Positions 55,134-63,328 of a DNA stretch of 64,000 bases are shown in pieces (position 1 is the stretch's first letter; every line of letters starts with the position of its first letter). The DNA lies in contig NZ_FLOB01000012.1 of NCBI RefSeq assembly GCF_900089775.1, positions 1-64,000 of the forward strand, given 5' to 3'. Made by a program: the position numbers and the translations under genes. This DNA is from Marinomonas spartinae. GTDB taxonomy: Bacteria; Pseudomonadota; Gammaproteobacteria; Pseudomonadales; Marinomonadaceae. Below the pieces are notes generated by a model. That model worked only from the letters and a program-made list of their open reading frames with translations. It was not told the DNA's origin and ran no database searches.

Positions 55134-55988
55134 TTAAATTAACTCGCTGGTAACATTGAAGGTTTCTCTAAACTGATGCCATACGGGCATCACATCTGTC
55201 ACCTTTATACCAGTGAAGATTTCAAATGCATCAATTCCTTGATAAAAAAACAAATCAAAACCCGAGACGATCTCTAACCCATTACGATGAGCTTCGACTA
55301 AAAACGCGGTATCCATTGGAGTGTAAACGGCATCAAACGCCCACTTCTGCCCACCAATAAACTTAGCCTCAAGCGGTAAGCCTGGAGTCTTATGGTGGCC
55401 AACTGGCGTACAGTTCACCAAGCCATCCACTTGCGCTGCAGCAGCAGGAACGTCCTCTGTAGCAACATAACGAGCTTGATAACCAGCCTCATTAAGCGCC
55501 TTTACCAAGGAGCGAGCACTTTCTTCACTTAAATCGGTCACCAGCAACTCTGTGGCCCCCACATCAAACAAGGCAAAGCCAATTGCTCGCCCAACGCCTC
55601 CTGCGCCAATCATCAATACTTGACCTGCAGGCAGCGCTCCTAAACGTCCTTTATAACCGCGAATAAACCCAGTGTAATCGGTATTAAAAGCACATACCCT
55701 GCCACCTTTTAGTAATAGCGTGTTGCTCGCGCCCACTTTTCTTACCGCTTCATTGACTTCGTCGGCACTGTCGATGGCAATTTGCTTGTAAGGAAAAGTC
55801 ACATTGGTTCCGACAAAGCCCTTCGCTTGAATTTCAGCCAGTTTTGCCCGAAAAGATTCTGCGGTACTGTCTTCTGGCACCTGTAATTGATAATCAACCG
55901 GTAGCTGGTGCAATTCCCCCAGCATCATGTGTAAAGAGGGAGCACGAGAGGCCGCAATAGCTTGCCCAATGAGAGCTAGATTTATCAT
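55134..55988 (-). CDS. quinate/shikimate dehydrogenase, AroE family
   Basis: A 284-residue NAD(P)-dependent dehydrogenase of the shikimate dehydrogenase family. The N-terminal substrate domain has SRAPSLHMMLG (instead of the SKSPxxHN of biosynthetic AroE) and GTNVTFPYKQ with the catalytic Lys. The nucleotide site is MIGAGGVGRAIGFALFDVGA. The end DLFFYQGIDAFEIFTG closes the active site. The altered N-terminal motif and the company of aroQ and a transporter suggest a catabolic enzyme (quinate or shikimate oxidation). Confidence 0.88.
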   Translation of the reverse strand: MINLALIGQAIAASRAPSLHMMLGELHQLPVDYQLQVPEDSTAESFRAKLAEIQAKGFVGTNVTFPYKQIAIDSADEVNEAVRKVGASNTLLLKGGRVCAFNTDYTGFIRGYKGRLGALPAGQVLMIGAGGVGRAIGFALFDVGATELLVTDLSEESARSLVKALNEAGYQARYVATEDVPAAAAQVDGLVNCTPVGHHKTPGLPLEAKFIGGQKWAFDAVYTPMDTAFLVEAHRNGLEIVSGFDLFFYQGIDAFEIFTGIKVTDVMPVWHQFRETFNVTSELI

Positions 55989-56185
55989 ATACCTACCTTA
56001 ATAAAGCGATTCTACAAAGAGAAAGAGAGTCGTTCTCTGACCATCCATAATAATAGTAAAATCATATACTAAGCAGCACTTGAGAATCCTAAAAATTTCG
56101 CAATAGATGAGAATAAAAAGCTTATCGGCAAAATTCCGACATAGTGTAAGGCTATTGATCTTTGTGTATCTTTGCTATTCATTTT

Positions 56186-56204
56186 TGATATAGTAATTAT
56201 ATCA
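56186..56204. promoter_or_regulatory. LysR-type operator candidate
   Basis: TGATATA and TATATCA are perfect arms around GTAAT, containing the T-N11-A pattern of LysR sites. It lies 24 bp before the LysR gene start and about 200 bp from the divergent aroE-like gene. Confidence 0.55.
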
Positions 56205-56228
56205 GTCCTTATAGCATGCGATGAAAGA

Positions 56229-57446
56229 ATGGAAATGCCTATCCCAAATTTACGACACCTGCGTGTCTTCCTGGCGGTGACCGAGTACAAAAGCATCACC
56301 CGTGCCTCTGATTACATTTTTTTATCCCAACCTGCGATAACCCAAGCCATCGCGAAACTCGAGAGTCAACTGGGGGCCGCGTTATTCGAGCGTCACTCTG
56401 ATGGCATGTATCCGACTGATTGTGGCAAAGTTTGGAACGACCGAGTATCAAGAGCCGTGGATCACATACTCATAGCTTTGATTGATATCGCAAAAGAAAA
56501 CAATATCAAAGAAGCCGATCCAAAGCACATGCTGGCGCTAATAAGCACGACTCAACTAAAAGCACTGGTTGCCGTTTGCGAAGCGCAAAACTTTAGTATT
56601 GCCAGCCGTAACCTAGGGGTCTCTCAATCTTCCGTGCACCGGGCCGCACGAGATTTAGAGCGATTGCTAACGGTTATTTTATTTGAGAGAAACAGCCTAG
56701 GCATCCATGCCACTCGAGCGGCACGCCATTTATCTAAAGCGAGCAAACTGGCGTTCAGTGAATTACGTCAAGGTATATATGAAATCAACACCATACAATG
56801 CCGAGATGTTAGCACCATTGCCGTTGGTAGTATGCCATTAGCGAGAACTACCATCTTGCCAAAGTCCATTTTGCGTTTTAATGAGCGCCACCCAGATGTG
56901 AACGTCAACATTACCGAAGGCCCCTATTACGACTTACTGCACCATCTTCGTCAGGGAGACATCGATATGATTTTGGGGGCGCTACGTTACCCGCTTCCTG
57001 CTGACGATGTGGTTCAAGAGGAACTATGGTCACCTCCCCTGTCCATTATTGCCAAACACGATCATCCATTATTTGGCCGTGACAACCAAGTCACAGCCGA
57101 AGAGTTAGCACAGTATGCTTGGGTAGTACCAGCACAAGGCACACCGACAAGACAAGCGTTTGAACATATTTTTCAAGACGCTAATGTGGCCCTTCCCACT
57201 CGCTTTGTTGAGTCCAGTTCGCAGATTTTAACCCGCGAGGTACTGCTTGAAAGTGATCGATTAACACTTATTTCTGCCCATCAGATGGAGCGAGAAATCA
57301 ATATTGGTTTATTAAAAATCCTGCCCTATCCACTAGAGCATACGCGCCGCCCCATTGGCCTTTGCCTTAGAAAAAACTGGCTTCCCACCACAACCCAGTC
57401 ACACTTTCTAAGTATGTTGAGAGACGTGTGTGAAACATTTCGCTAA
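56229..57446 (+). CDS. LysR-type regulator with two tandem HTH domains
   Basis: About 405 residues, some 100 longer than the family norm. Two LysR-type helix-turn-helix units follow each other: the first (LRHLRVFLAVTEYKSITRASDYIFLSQPAITQAIAKLE, ending LFERHSDG) and the second (TTQLKALVAVCEAQNFSIASRNLGVSQSSVHRAARDLE, ending LFERNSLGIHAT). A single effector-binding domain (from TIAVGSMPLARTTILP) follows. The start at 56229 is chosen over 56172, whose extension is hydrophobic and unlike the family. It lies between the aroE-like run and ligC and probably controls one or both. Confidence 0.9.
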   Translation: MEMPIPNLRHLRVFLAVTEYKSITRASDYIFLSQPAITQAIAKLESQLGAALFERHSDGMYPTDCGKVWNDRVSRAVDHILIALIDIAKENNIKEADPKHMLALISTTQLKALVAVCEAQNFSIASRNLGVSQSSVHRAARDLERLLTVILFERNSLGIHATRAARHLSKASKLAFSELRQGIYEINTIQCRDVSTIAVGSMPLARTTILPKSILRFNERHPDVNVNITEGPYYDLLHHLRQGDIDMILGALRYPLPADDVVQEELWSPPLSIIAKHDHPLFGRDNQVTAEELAQYAWVVPAQGTPTRQAFEHIFQDANVALPTRFVESSSQILTREVLLESDRLTLISAHQMEREINIGLLKILPYPLEHTRRPIGLCLRKNWLPTTTQSHFLSMLRDVCETFR

Positions 57447-57713
57447 TATTTTCTAATAGTGTATTGCAAAAATCGAATACCTCATGCGGTTATTTGATTA
57501 TCCCATCACAACGCTGGATGCTAAATTGATTGGGATAAGTAAAAGAGACGGAGTTTTACTCTGAAATCATTGCCTGATAGCGCAAGCAAAGTCAGACAAG
57601 GCAAAAAACTAACGAAACAGCTGATCTCCAAATCGTCTCTTTTTTAATATACGGAGACCTTTACACGATCGTTTTAAATCACAATACAACGACTCGCAAG
57701 TCAGGAGTAGAAT
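57447..57713. other. intergenic region before ligC
   Basis: No gene. AAAAGAGACG (57541-57550) and CGTCTCTTTT (57604-region, about 57633-57644) are inverted copies, and GGAGACCTTTACACGAT (57654-57670) resembles one end of the 141-bp repeats. These may be remains of repeat elements. The ribosome site for ligC (AGGAG) is at the right edge. Confidence 0.4.
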
Positions 57714-58661
57714 ATGAGAATTTGTATCGCAGGTGCTTCCGGTGCTTTTGGCATGAAACACATGGACGCTATTGCCGCCATAGAAGGATCTGAAGTCGTT
57801 TCTGTCGTCGGTACTAAAATCGACGCCATTAAAGCCTTCGCCGAAGAACGTGGTGTCCCTCACTATACAACCGACTTAGCGGAAAGCTTAGCCAGAGAGG
57901 ATGTCGACGCGGTCATTTTAGCCACACCAACCCAATTACACGCTTCACAAACCATTCAATGTTTGGAAGCGGGCAAACACGTCATGTCCGAAATCCCTAT
58001 GGCAGACAGCATTGAAGACGCTCGCAAAGTGGTTGAAGCACAGAAAAAATCTGGTCTTGTTGCCATGGCGGGACACACTCGTCGCTTTAATCCGTCTCAT
58101 CAGTGGATTCGTAACAAAATCGATGCGGGCGAATTAAATGTCCAACAAATGGATGTACAAACCTATTTCTTCCGTCGTTCTAACAAAAATGCCTTAGGTA
58201 AAGAGCGCTCTTGGACTGACCATCTTTTGTGGCACCATGCTTGTCATACTGTAGATTTATTCCAATATCAAACAGGCGAAACCGCCAGCAAAGTACAAGC
58301 ATTGCAAGGCCCAATCCATCCTAAGCTTGGCATTGCCATGGACATGAGCATTGGCATGAAAGTACCTAATGGCGCCATTTGTACCCTGTCTTTATCTTTC
58401 AACAATGATGGGCCATTTGGTACCTTCTTCCGTTATATTTGTGATAATGGTACCTATATCGCCCGTTACGATGATCTCTTTGATGGTAATGATAATAAGA
58501 TCGACCTAAGCGGCGTCGCCGTTTCCAACAACGGAATCGAGCTGCAAGATCGTGAATTTATCTCTGCTATTGAAGAAGGCCGCGCCCCTAATGCCTGCGT
58601 CACCCAAGCCATCGAGGCCATGGAAACCCTTTATCGCCTTGAAAAATGCCTTGAAGAGTAA
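57714..58661 (+). CDS. ligC: 4-carboxy-2-hydroxymuconate-6-semialdehyde dehydrogenase-like (LigC)
   Basis: A 315-residue Gfo/Idh/MocA-family dehydrogenase. The Rossmann motif is IAGASGAFG (5-13). Long stretches recall LigC of the protocatechuate 4,5-cleavage pathway: GHTRRFNPSHQWI, QQMDVQTYFFRRSNKNA, RSWTDHLLWHHACHTVDLF, AICTLSLSFNNDGPFGTFFRYICDNGTYIARYDD and NGIELQDREF. LigC oxidises the 4,5-ring-cleavage product to 2-pyrone-4,6-dicarboxylate with NAD(P)+. No ligAB dioxygenase or later pathway gene is in the window, so the pathway must be completed elsewhere. AGGAG precedes the ATG. Confidence 0.85.
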   Translation: MRICIAGASGAFGMKHMDAIAAIEGSEVVSVVGTKIDAIKAFAEERGVPHYTTDLAESLAREDVDAVILATPTQLHASQTIQCLEAGKHVMSEIPMADSIEDARKVVEAQKKSGLVAMAGHTRRFNPSHQWIRNKIDAGELNVQQMDVQTYFFRRSNKNALGKERSWTDHLLWHHACHTVDLFQYQTGETASKVQALQGPIHPKLGIAMDMSIGMKVPNGAICTLSLSFNNDGPFGTFFRYICDNGTYIARYDDLFDGNDNKIDLSGVAVSNNGIELQDREFISAIEEGRAPNACVTQAIEAMETLYRLEKCLEE

Positions 58662-58680
58662 GGATAAAGTGCGTTTTTAC

Positions 58681-58704
58681 AACAGGGAGCCGTCGCTCCC
58701 TGTT
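58681..58704 (+). terminator. terminator after ligC
   Basis: AACAGGGAGC and GCTCCCTGTT pair perfectly around CGTC, followed by a T-rich tail. Confidence 0.88.
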
Positions 58705-58777
58705 TTCATTTGTATACTAAAGCGCTAGATTAAAACCTCGTAGGTCGCGCGACTCGTCAAAAACAAAGAGGTAAAGA

Positions 58778-59767
58778 ATGTCGAAGCATCCACACTTAAT
58801 GAACCCAAGCATTGGCTTAGGTTGTATGAATCTTTCCCACGGTTATGGAACATCACTACCAGAAGAAGACGGTATAAAAGCTCTGCAAGCAGCCTTTGAA
58901 ATGGGTTATCGCCACTTTGATACCGCCACGCTGTACGGTGGTGGAAAAAATGAAATGCTTGTAGGCAAAGCCTTAAAGGATCGCCGAGATGAATTTTTCC
59001 TTGCCAGCAAATGCGGTATGGCCAGTGTAGACGGTAAACGTGCTATCAATGGTCGCCCTGACGTTCTTCGCAAACAATGTGAAGAGAGCCTAAAGCGCCT
59101 ACAAACTGAGCACATCGACCTATACTACCTACATCGTTTAGATCCTAATGTCCCTGTTGAAGAAAGCGTTGGCGCACTTGGTGATTTGGTTAAAGAAGGG
59201 AAGATCGGTGGCATCGGCTTATCGGAAGTGTCTGCTAAAACCATAGAAAAAGCCCATAAAGAGCACCCTCTCACGGCCGTTCAGACAGAATACTCTCTTT
59301 GGTCTCGTAACGCAGAGATTGCCGTTCTGGATACCACGAAAGCCCTCGATATTGTTTTCGTTGCCTTTAGCCCTCTGGCTCGTGGTTACTTATGTGGCGA
59401 GCTTACCGACATCTCGCAACTGGTAGAAAACGACATTCGCACCAAGATGCCTCGTTTCAGCCCCGAAAACTACCCAAAAAACATCGAACTATTGCAAGGT
59501 TTTCTTGCCATGGCGAAAGACATTGGCTGCACACCTGCCCAACTAGCTCTTGCGTGGACTTGCATGAAAGACGAACACATTATTCCGATTCCAGGTACCC
59601 GCTTTGCTCATCATATGCAAGATAACTTTGATGCGGGCAGCATTAATCTGGACAGTAAACAAATGCAGCAGCTTGATGAAATGATTAACCAAAATACCGT
59701 GTTTGGCCCTCGTTATAGCCCAGCCCTGCAAGCGGATATCGATACAGAAGAATTCGCTACCCAATAA
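58778..59767 (+). CDS. aldo/keto reductase
   Basis: A 329-residue NADPH-dependent aldo/keto reductase. The catalytic tetrad fits Asp48, Tyr53, Lys78 and His119 (YYLHRLD). The GLGCMNLSHGYG opening and IPIPGTRFAHHMQDNF nucleotide segment are those of the YajO/AKR13-like group. AGAGG precedes the ATG. It follows ligC after a terminator, so it is a separate unit. The substrate is not known. Confidence 0.9.
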   Translation: MSKHPHLMNPSIGLGCMNLSHGYGTSLPEEDGIKALQAAFEMGYRHFDTATLYGGGKNEMLVGKALKDRRDEFFLASKCGMASVDGKRAINGRPDVLRKQCEESLKRLQTEHIDLYYLHRLDPNVPVEESVGALGDLVKEGKIGGIGLSEVSAKTIEKAHKEHPLTAVQTEYSLWSRNAEIAVLDTTKALDIVFVAFSPLARGYLCGELTDISQLVENDIRTKMPRFSPENYPKNIELLQGFLAMAKDIGCTPAQLALAWTCMKDEHIIPIPGTRFAHHMQDNFDAGSINLDSKQMQQLDEMINQNTVFGPRYSPALQADIDTEEFATQ

Positions 59768-59781
59768 TTACCCCTCCCTAG

Positions 59782-59880
59782 CCCTCCCCTTAAAAAGGGG
59801 AGGGAACGTTTAAGATCCTCTCCCTGCCAAAGGAGTTGACCACTACACCTCCCCCTCATCGAGAGGGAGGTGGTCAGTGG
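59782..59880. terminator. two GC-rich hairpins between convergent genes
   Basis: CCCTCCCCTT / AAGGGGAGGG (59782-59804) with a three-base loop is followed by a larger stem (59840-59880) pairing CCACT with AGTGG and ACCTCC with GGAGGT. Both are bidirectional. The first has the look of a short dispersed intergenic repeat. Confidence 0.75.
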
Positions 59881-59881
59881 A

Positions 59882-61693
59882 CTAAACGATTTCGATCAGC
59901 GTTTCTCCAGGAGTAACACGGTCACCTTTTTTGACATGCACCGCTTTCACTGTCCCGGCCACATTGGCATGAACTTCGGTTTCCATCTTCATGGCTTCCG
60001 TCACCAATACGGCCTGACCCGCATTTACGGTGTCCCCTTCCGCCACCAACACATCAATGATGTTACCCGGCATGGCCGCGCTGACATGGCCAGGCTCTGT
60101 GGCTTTCGAACGCCCACTGCTGCCTTCTGAAACATACTCATTCAACGACTCGAACACCACTTCTTCAGGCATGCCATCAAGAGAAAGGTACAGTTTGCGC
60201 TTACCTACCCCAAAGTCACCCACACCAGTAATCGCCACATCGTAGACTTCACCGTGAACGTCGATTTTAAATTCCGTGGCAAGCCCACCAGACGATGCCG
60301 CATTGCCCGCCTGTTCTGGCGGTAGAAGCACTTCGGGCTGCAATGTGCCATCGGCCCGTTGCTCTAAGAATTCACGCCCCAGTTCTGGGAACATGGCAAA
60401 CGTTAGCACGTCCTCTTCATTTTTTGCCAAATCACCAATCTTTTTACGTAACTTATATAACTCAGGTACTAACGCATCCGCTGGACGAGCTTCGTTAACT
60501 TGCTCATTACCCACGGCCTGTTTCTGAACACTCGCATTCACTGGCGCAGGGGGTTTACCATAGCCGCCTAGCAAATACCGCTTCACTTCATTGGTGATGG
60601 TTTTATAGCGCTGTCCTGCCAGGATATTGTAGACCGCTTGAGTCCCTACAATTTGCGACGTCGGTGTCACCAAAGGTGGAAAGCCAAGGTCTTCCCGCAC
60701 TCGTGGAATTTCATTAAAGACATCACGAATTTTATCTAATGCATTTTGCTCTTTGAGTTGGTTAGCTAAGTTAGACATCATGCCGCCTGGTACTTGGTTG
60801 ATCTGTACCGACACGTCTTCACGGGTAAATTCGCTTTCAAACTGGTGGTACTTTTTCCGAACTTCACGGAAATAGTCAGCAATCTCTGACAGTAAAACAA
60901 GATCCAACCCAGTGTCGTAATCAGTGCCTTTCAACGCTGCGACTTGGGACTCTGTGGCAGGATGGCTGGTGCCGCCCGCAAAAGAAGAAATGGCTGTGTC
61001 AATTCGGTCTGCCCCTGCTTCCACTGCTTTTAACTGGCACAAAGGCGCTAGGCCTGACGTTGAATGGCTGTGTACAACCAGTGGCAGATCGACTGCGTCT
61101 TTAATCGCTTTAACCAATTCGTAAGTCGCATAAGGCGTCAACAAGCCAGCCATGTCTTTAATCGCAATGGAATCCGCCCCCATCCCTTGCATGGCTTTAG
61201 CTTGTTCAACAAACAGCGCCGAAGTGTGTACTGGGCTGGTCGTATAACAAATCGTCCCTTGCGCATGTTTACCGGCTTTTTTGACCGATTTCATGGCCGT
61301 TTCAATATTGCGTAAATCATTAAGCGCATCAAAAACACGAAATACATCAATGCCATTGTCCGCTGATTTTTGCACAAAGGCTTCGACCACATCATCGGCG
61401 TAATGACGGTAACCCAGTAGGTTTTGCCCTCTTAACAACATTTGTAAGCGAGTATTTGGCAGTGCTGCCCGTAACTGACGCAGACGCTCCCATGGGTCTT
61501 CTTTTAAAAATCGCACACACGCATCAAAGGTCGCCCCACCCCAAACTTCCAAAGACCAAAAGCCCACTTGATCAAGCTTTTCACAAATTGGCAGCATGTC
61601 TTCTGTGCGCATGCGAGTGGCAATGAGAGATTGGTGTGCATCACGCAGCGTGACGTCAGTGACTTCGATTTTTGTTTTTTTTACTTGACTCAT
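59882..61693 (-). CDS. pycB: pyruvate carboxylase subunit B (biotin carboxyl-carrier, carboxyltransferase)
   Basis: A 603-residue protein of the OadA/PycB family. A carboxyltransferase domain (about 5-470: DVTLRDAHQSLIATRMRT, MLLRGQNLLGYRHYADD, catalytic Lys region) precedes a biotinyl domain with the biotin lysine in EAMKMETEV near the C-terminus. With PycA it forms oxaloacetate from pyruvate, bicarbonate and ATP. No oadB or oadG membrane subunits are near, which argues against a sodium-pumping decarboxylase. The arrangement with biotin carboxylase and divergent LysR is that of pseudomonad pyc genes. Confidence 0.92.
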   Translation of the reverse strand: MSQVKKTKIEVTDVTLRDAHQSLIATRMRTEDMLPICEKLDQVGFWSLEVWGGATFDACVRFLKEDPWERLRQLRAALPNTRLQMLLRGQNLLGYRHYADDVVEAFVQKSADNGIDVFRVFDALNDLRNIETAMKSVKKAGKHAQGTICYTTSPVHTSALFVEQAKAMQGMGADSIAIKDMAGLLTPYATYELVKAIKDAVDLPLVVHSHSTSGLAPLCQLKAVEAGADRIDTAISSFAGGTSHPATESQVAALKGTDYDTGLDLVLLSEIADYFREVRKKYHQFESEFTREDVSVQINQVPGGMMSNLANQLKEQNALDKIRDVFNEIPRVREDLGFPPLVTPTSQIVGTQAVYNILAGQRYKTITNEVKRYLLGGYGKPPAPVNASVQKQAVGNEQVNEARPADALVPELYKLRKKIGDLAKNEEDVLTFAMFPELGREFLEQRADGTLQPEVLLPPEQAGNAASSGGLATEFKIDVHGEVYDVAITGVGDFGVGKRKLYLSLDGMPEEVVFESLNEYVSEGSSGRSKATEPGHVSAAMPGNIIDVLVAEGDTVNAGQAVLVTEAMKMETEVHANVAGTVKAVHVKKGDRVTPGETLIEIV

Positions 61694-61711
61694 TTTCCTT
61701 CCTCCGGCGGA

Positions 61712-63127
61712 TTATCGACCAACGTGTGCAGCAATAGCAGCGGCTAATACCAATGCAATGTCGCTAGGGTGACGCTTAACAGAATAATTTAGTAACTCTG
61801 GATGGGCTGGCACAAAGCCTGTATTAAACTGGCCTTTAACAAAATCTGGGTGCTTGAGTATTTCTTGATAATAATTCGACGTGGTTTTAATCCCGTGCAG
61901 ACGCATATCGTCTATCGCACGGCGACCACGGGCAATCATTTCCTCCCAAGTGAGTGCCCAAACCACCAACTTCAAACACATGGAATCAAAGTAAGGAGGG
62001 ATTTCATAACCGGTATAAATCGCCGTATCCACGCGCACCCCTGGACCACCCGGCGCATAGTAGTGGGTAATACGCCCAAAGCTTGGCAAAAAATCATTTT
62101 TAGGATCTTCTGCATTGATGCGAAATTGCATCGCAAAACCTCGAAAATGAATGTCTTCTTGGCGAAAACTCAAGGGCAACCCGGCGGCAATCCGTAACTG
62201 CTCACGAACGATATCCACCCCTGTAATTTGCTCAGTAATGGTATGCTCCACCTGCACTCGGGTGTTCATTTCCATAAAGTAGACTTCGTTACCTGATAGC
62301 AAAAACTCAACCGTTCCCGCGTTTTCGTAACCCACCGCTTTGGCGGCTTTGACGGCGAGATTACCGATATACTGGCGCTGTTCTGGGGTAAGTTGTGGAC
62401 TGGGAGCGATCTCAATCAATTTCTGATTGCGTCGTTGGATGGAACAGTCACGTTCAAAAAGGTGGATCACATTGCCTTGGGAATCGGCTAAAATTTGCAC
62501 TTCAATATGACAAGGATCGACAATGCATTTTTCCAGAAAGACCTCAGCCGATCCAAACGCTTTAGTGGCTTCGGAAATCACTCGTGGGTATTGGTTCTTT
62601 AGTTCTTCAGGCGTATCACAACGACGAATACCTCGACCCCCCCCTCCTGATGTCGCCTTAATCATAACCGGATAACCGATTTTACCCGCTAAGGATAAAG
62701 CCTCCTCTAAATCGGCCAGATTACCCTCTGAGCCAGGCGTAATCGGAATACCAGCCGCACGCATACTGTCTCGAGCCTGAGTTTTGTCACCCATTTTATG
62801 AATGACACTGGATTTTGGTCCAATAAAGACAATGCCCTTTTGCTCACACAATTGCGCAAAGTTAGCATTTTCAGACAAAAAGCCATAACCTGGATGGATG
62901 GCATCACAGCCTGTTTCGACGGCTAAATTGACAAGTCGTAATGGGTCTAAATACCCAGCTAGTGGATCATCCCCTAGTGAGTAAGACTCATCAGCGCGTT
63001 TAGCATGCAAAGCATAGCGGTCTGGCTCAGTAAAAATTGCCACAGAGCGAATACCAGCCTCTGAACACGCACGTATTATGCGAACCGCTATTTCTCCACG
63101 GTTGGCAATCAACACTTTCTTCAACAT
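61712..63127 (-). CDS. pycA: pyruvate carboxylase subunit A (biotin carboxylase)
   Basis: A 471-residue ATP-grasp biotin carboxylase. ANRGEIAVRIIRACSE opens it. KATSGGGGRGIRRC is the glycine-rich ATP loop. MEMNTRVQVEHTITEQITGVDIVREQ holds the metal and bicarbonate residues. It resembles AccC, but its place 18 bp before pycB and divergent from a LysR gene fits the pyruvate carboxylase subunit. The carboxylate of biotin on PycB is its product. Confidence 0.93.
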   Translation of the reverse strand: MLKKVLIANRGEIAVRIIRACSEAGIRSVAIFTEPDRYALHAKRADESYSLGDDPLAGYLDPLRLVNLAVETGCDAIHPGYGFLSENANFAQLCEQKGIVFIGPKSSVIHKMGDKTQARDSMRAAGIPITPGSEGNLADLEEALSLAGKIGYPVMIKATSGGGGRGIRRCDTPEELKNQYPRVISEATKAFGSAEVFLEKCIVDPCHIEVQILADSQGNVIHLFERDCSIQRRNQKLIEIAPSPQLTPEQRQYIGNLAVKAAKAVGYENAGTVEFLLSGNEVYFMEMNTRVQVEHTITEQITGVDIVREQLRIAAGLPLSFRQEDIHFRGFAMQFRINAEDPKNDFLPSFGRITHYYAPGGPGVRVDTAIYTGYEIPPYFDSMCLKLVVWALTWEEMIARGRRAIDDMRLHGIKTTSNYYQEILKHPDFVKGQFNTGFVPAHPELLNYSVKRHPSDIALVLAAAIAAHVGR

Positions 63128-63281
63128 GGATCACTCCTTTCTTGTTATATGTGATCTGAGTAAAACCTTGTGGGCGAAACCAAGACGAGTCTAGATTCAG
63201 CAAACAGAGTCACCGTGCAAAGGCCTCTGAATAATTAGCCTACTCAAAGAATAACCAAAGTAAAAATTGATATTTCAGGCA

Positions 63282-63309
63282 TTATCTATAAGGTATACGT
63301 GATAGATAA
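63282..63309. promoter_or_regulatory. LysR operator candidate between pycA and regulator gene
   Basis: TTATCTAT (63282-63289) and ATAGATAA (63302-63309) are perfect arms with a 12-base spacer, 19 bp before the regulator start. Suits an autoregulating LysR protein. Confidence 0.55.
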
Positions 63310-63328
63310 CAATAAAATGGAAGCAAGC

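Noticed and set aside
57541-57670. A fourth full 141-bp repeat
   Set aside because: Ten-base inverted copies and one end-like stretch are present, but the central palindrome is missing and the length is wrong.
59882-63127. Sodium-pumping oxaloacetate decarboxylase
   Set aside because: No beta or gamma subunit genes, while the biotin carboxylase and divergent LysR arrangement fits pyruvate carboxylase.
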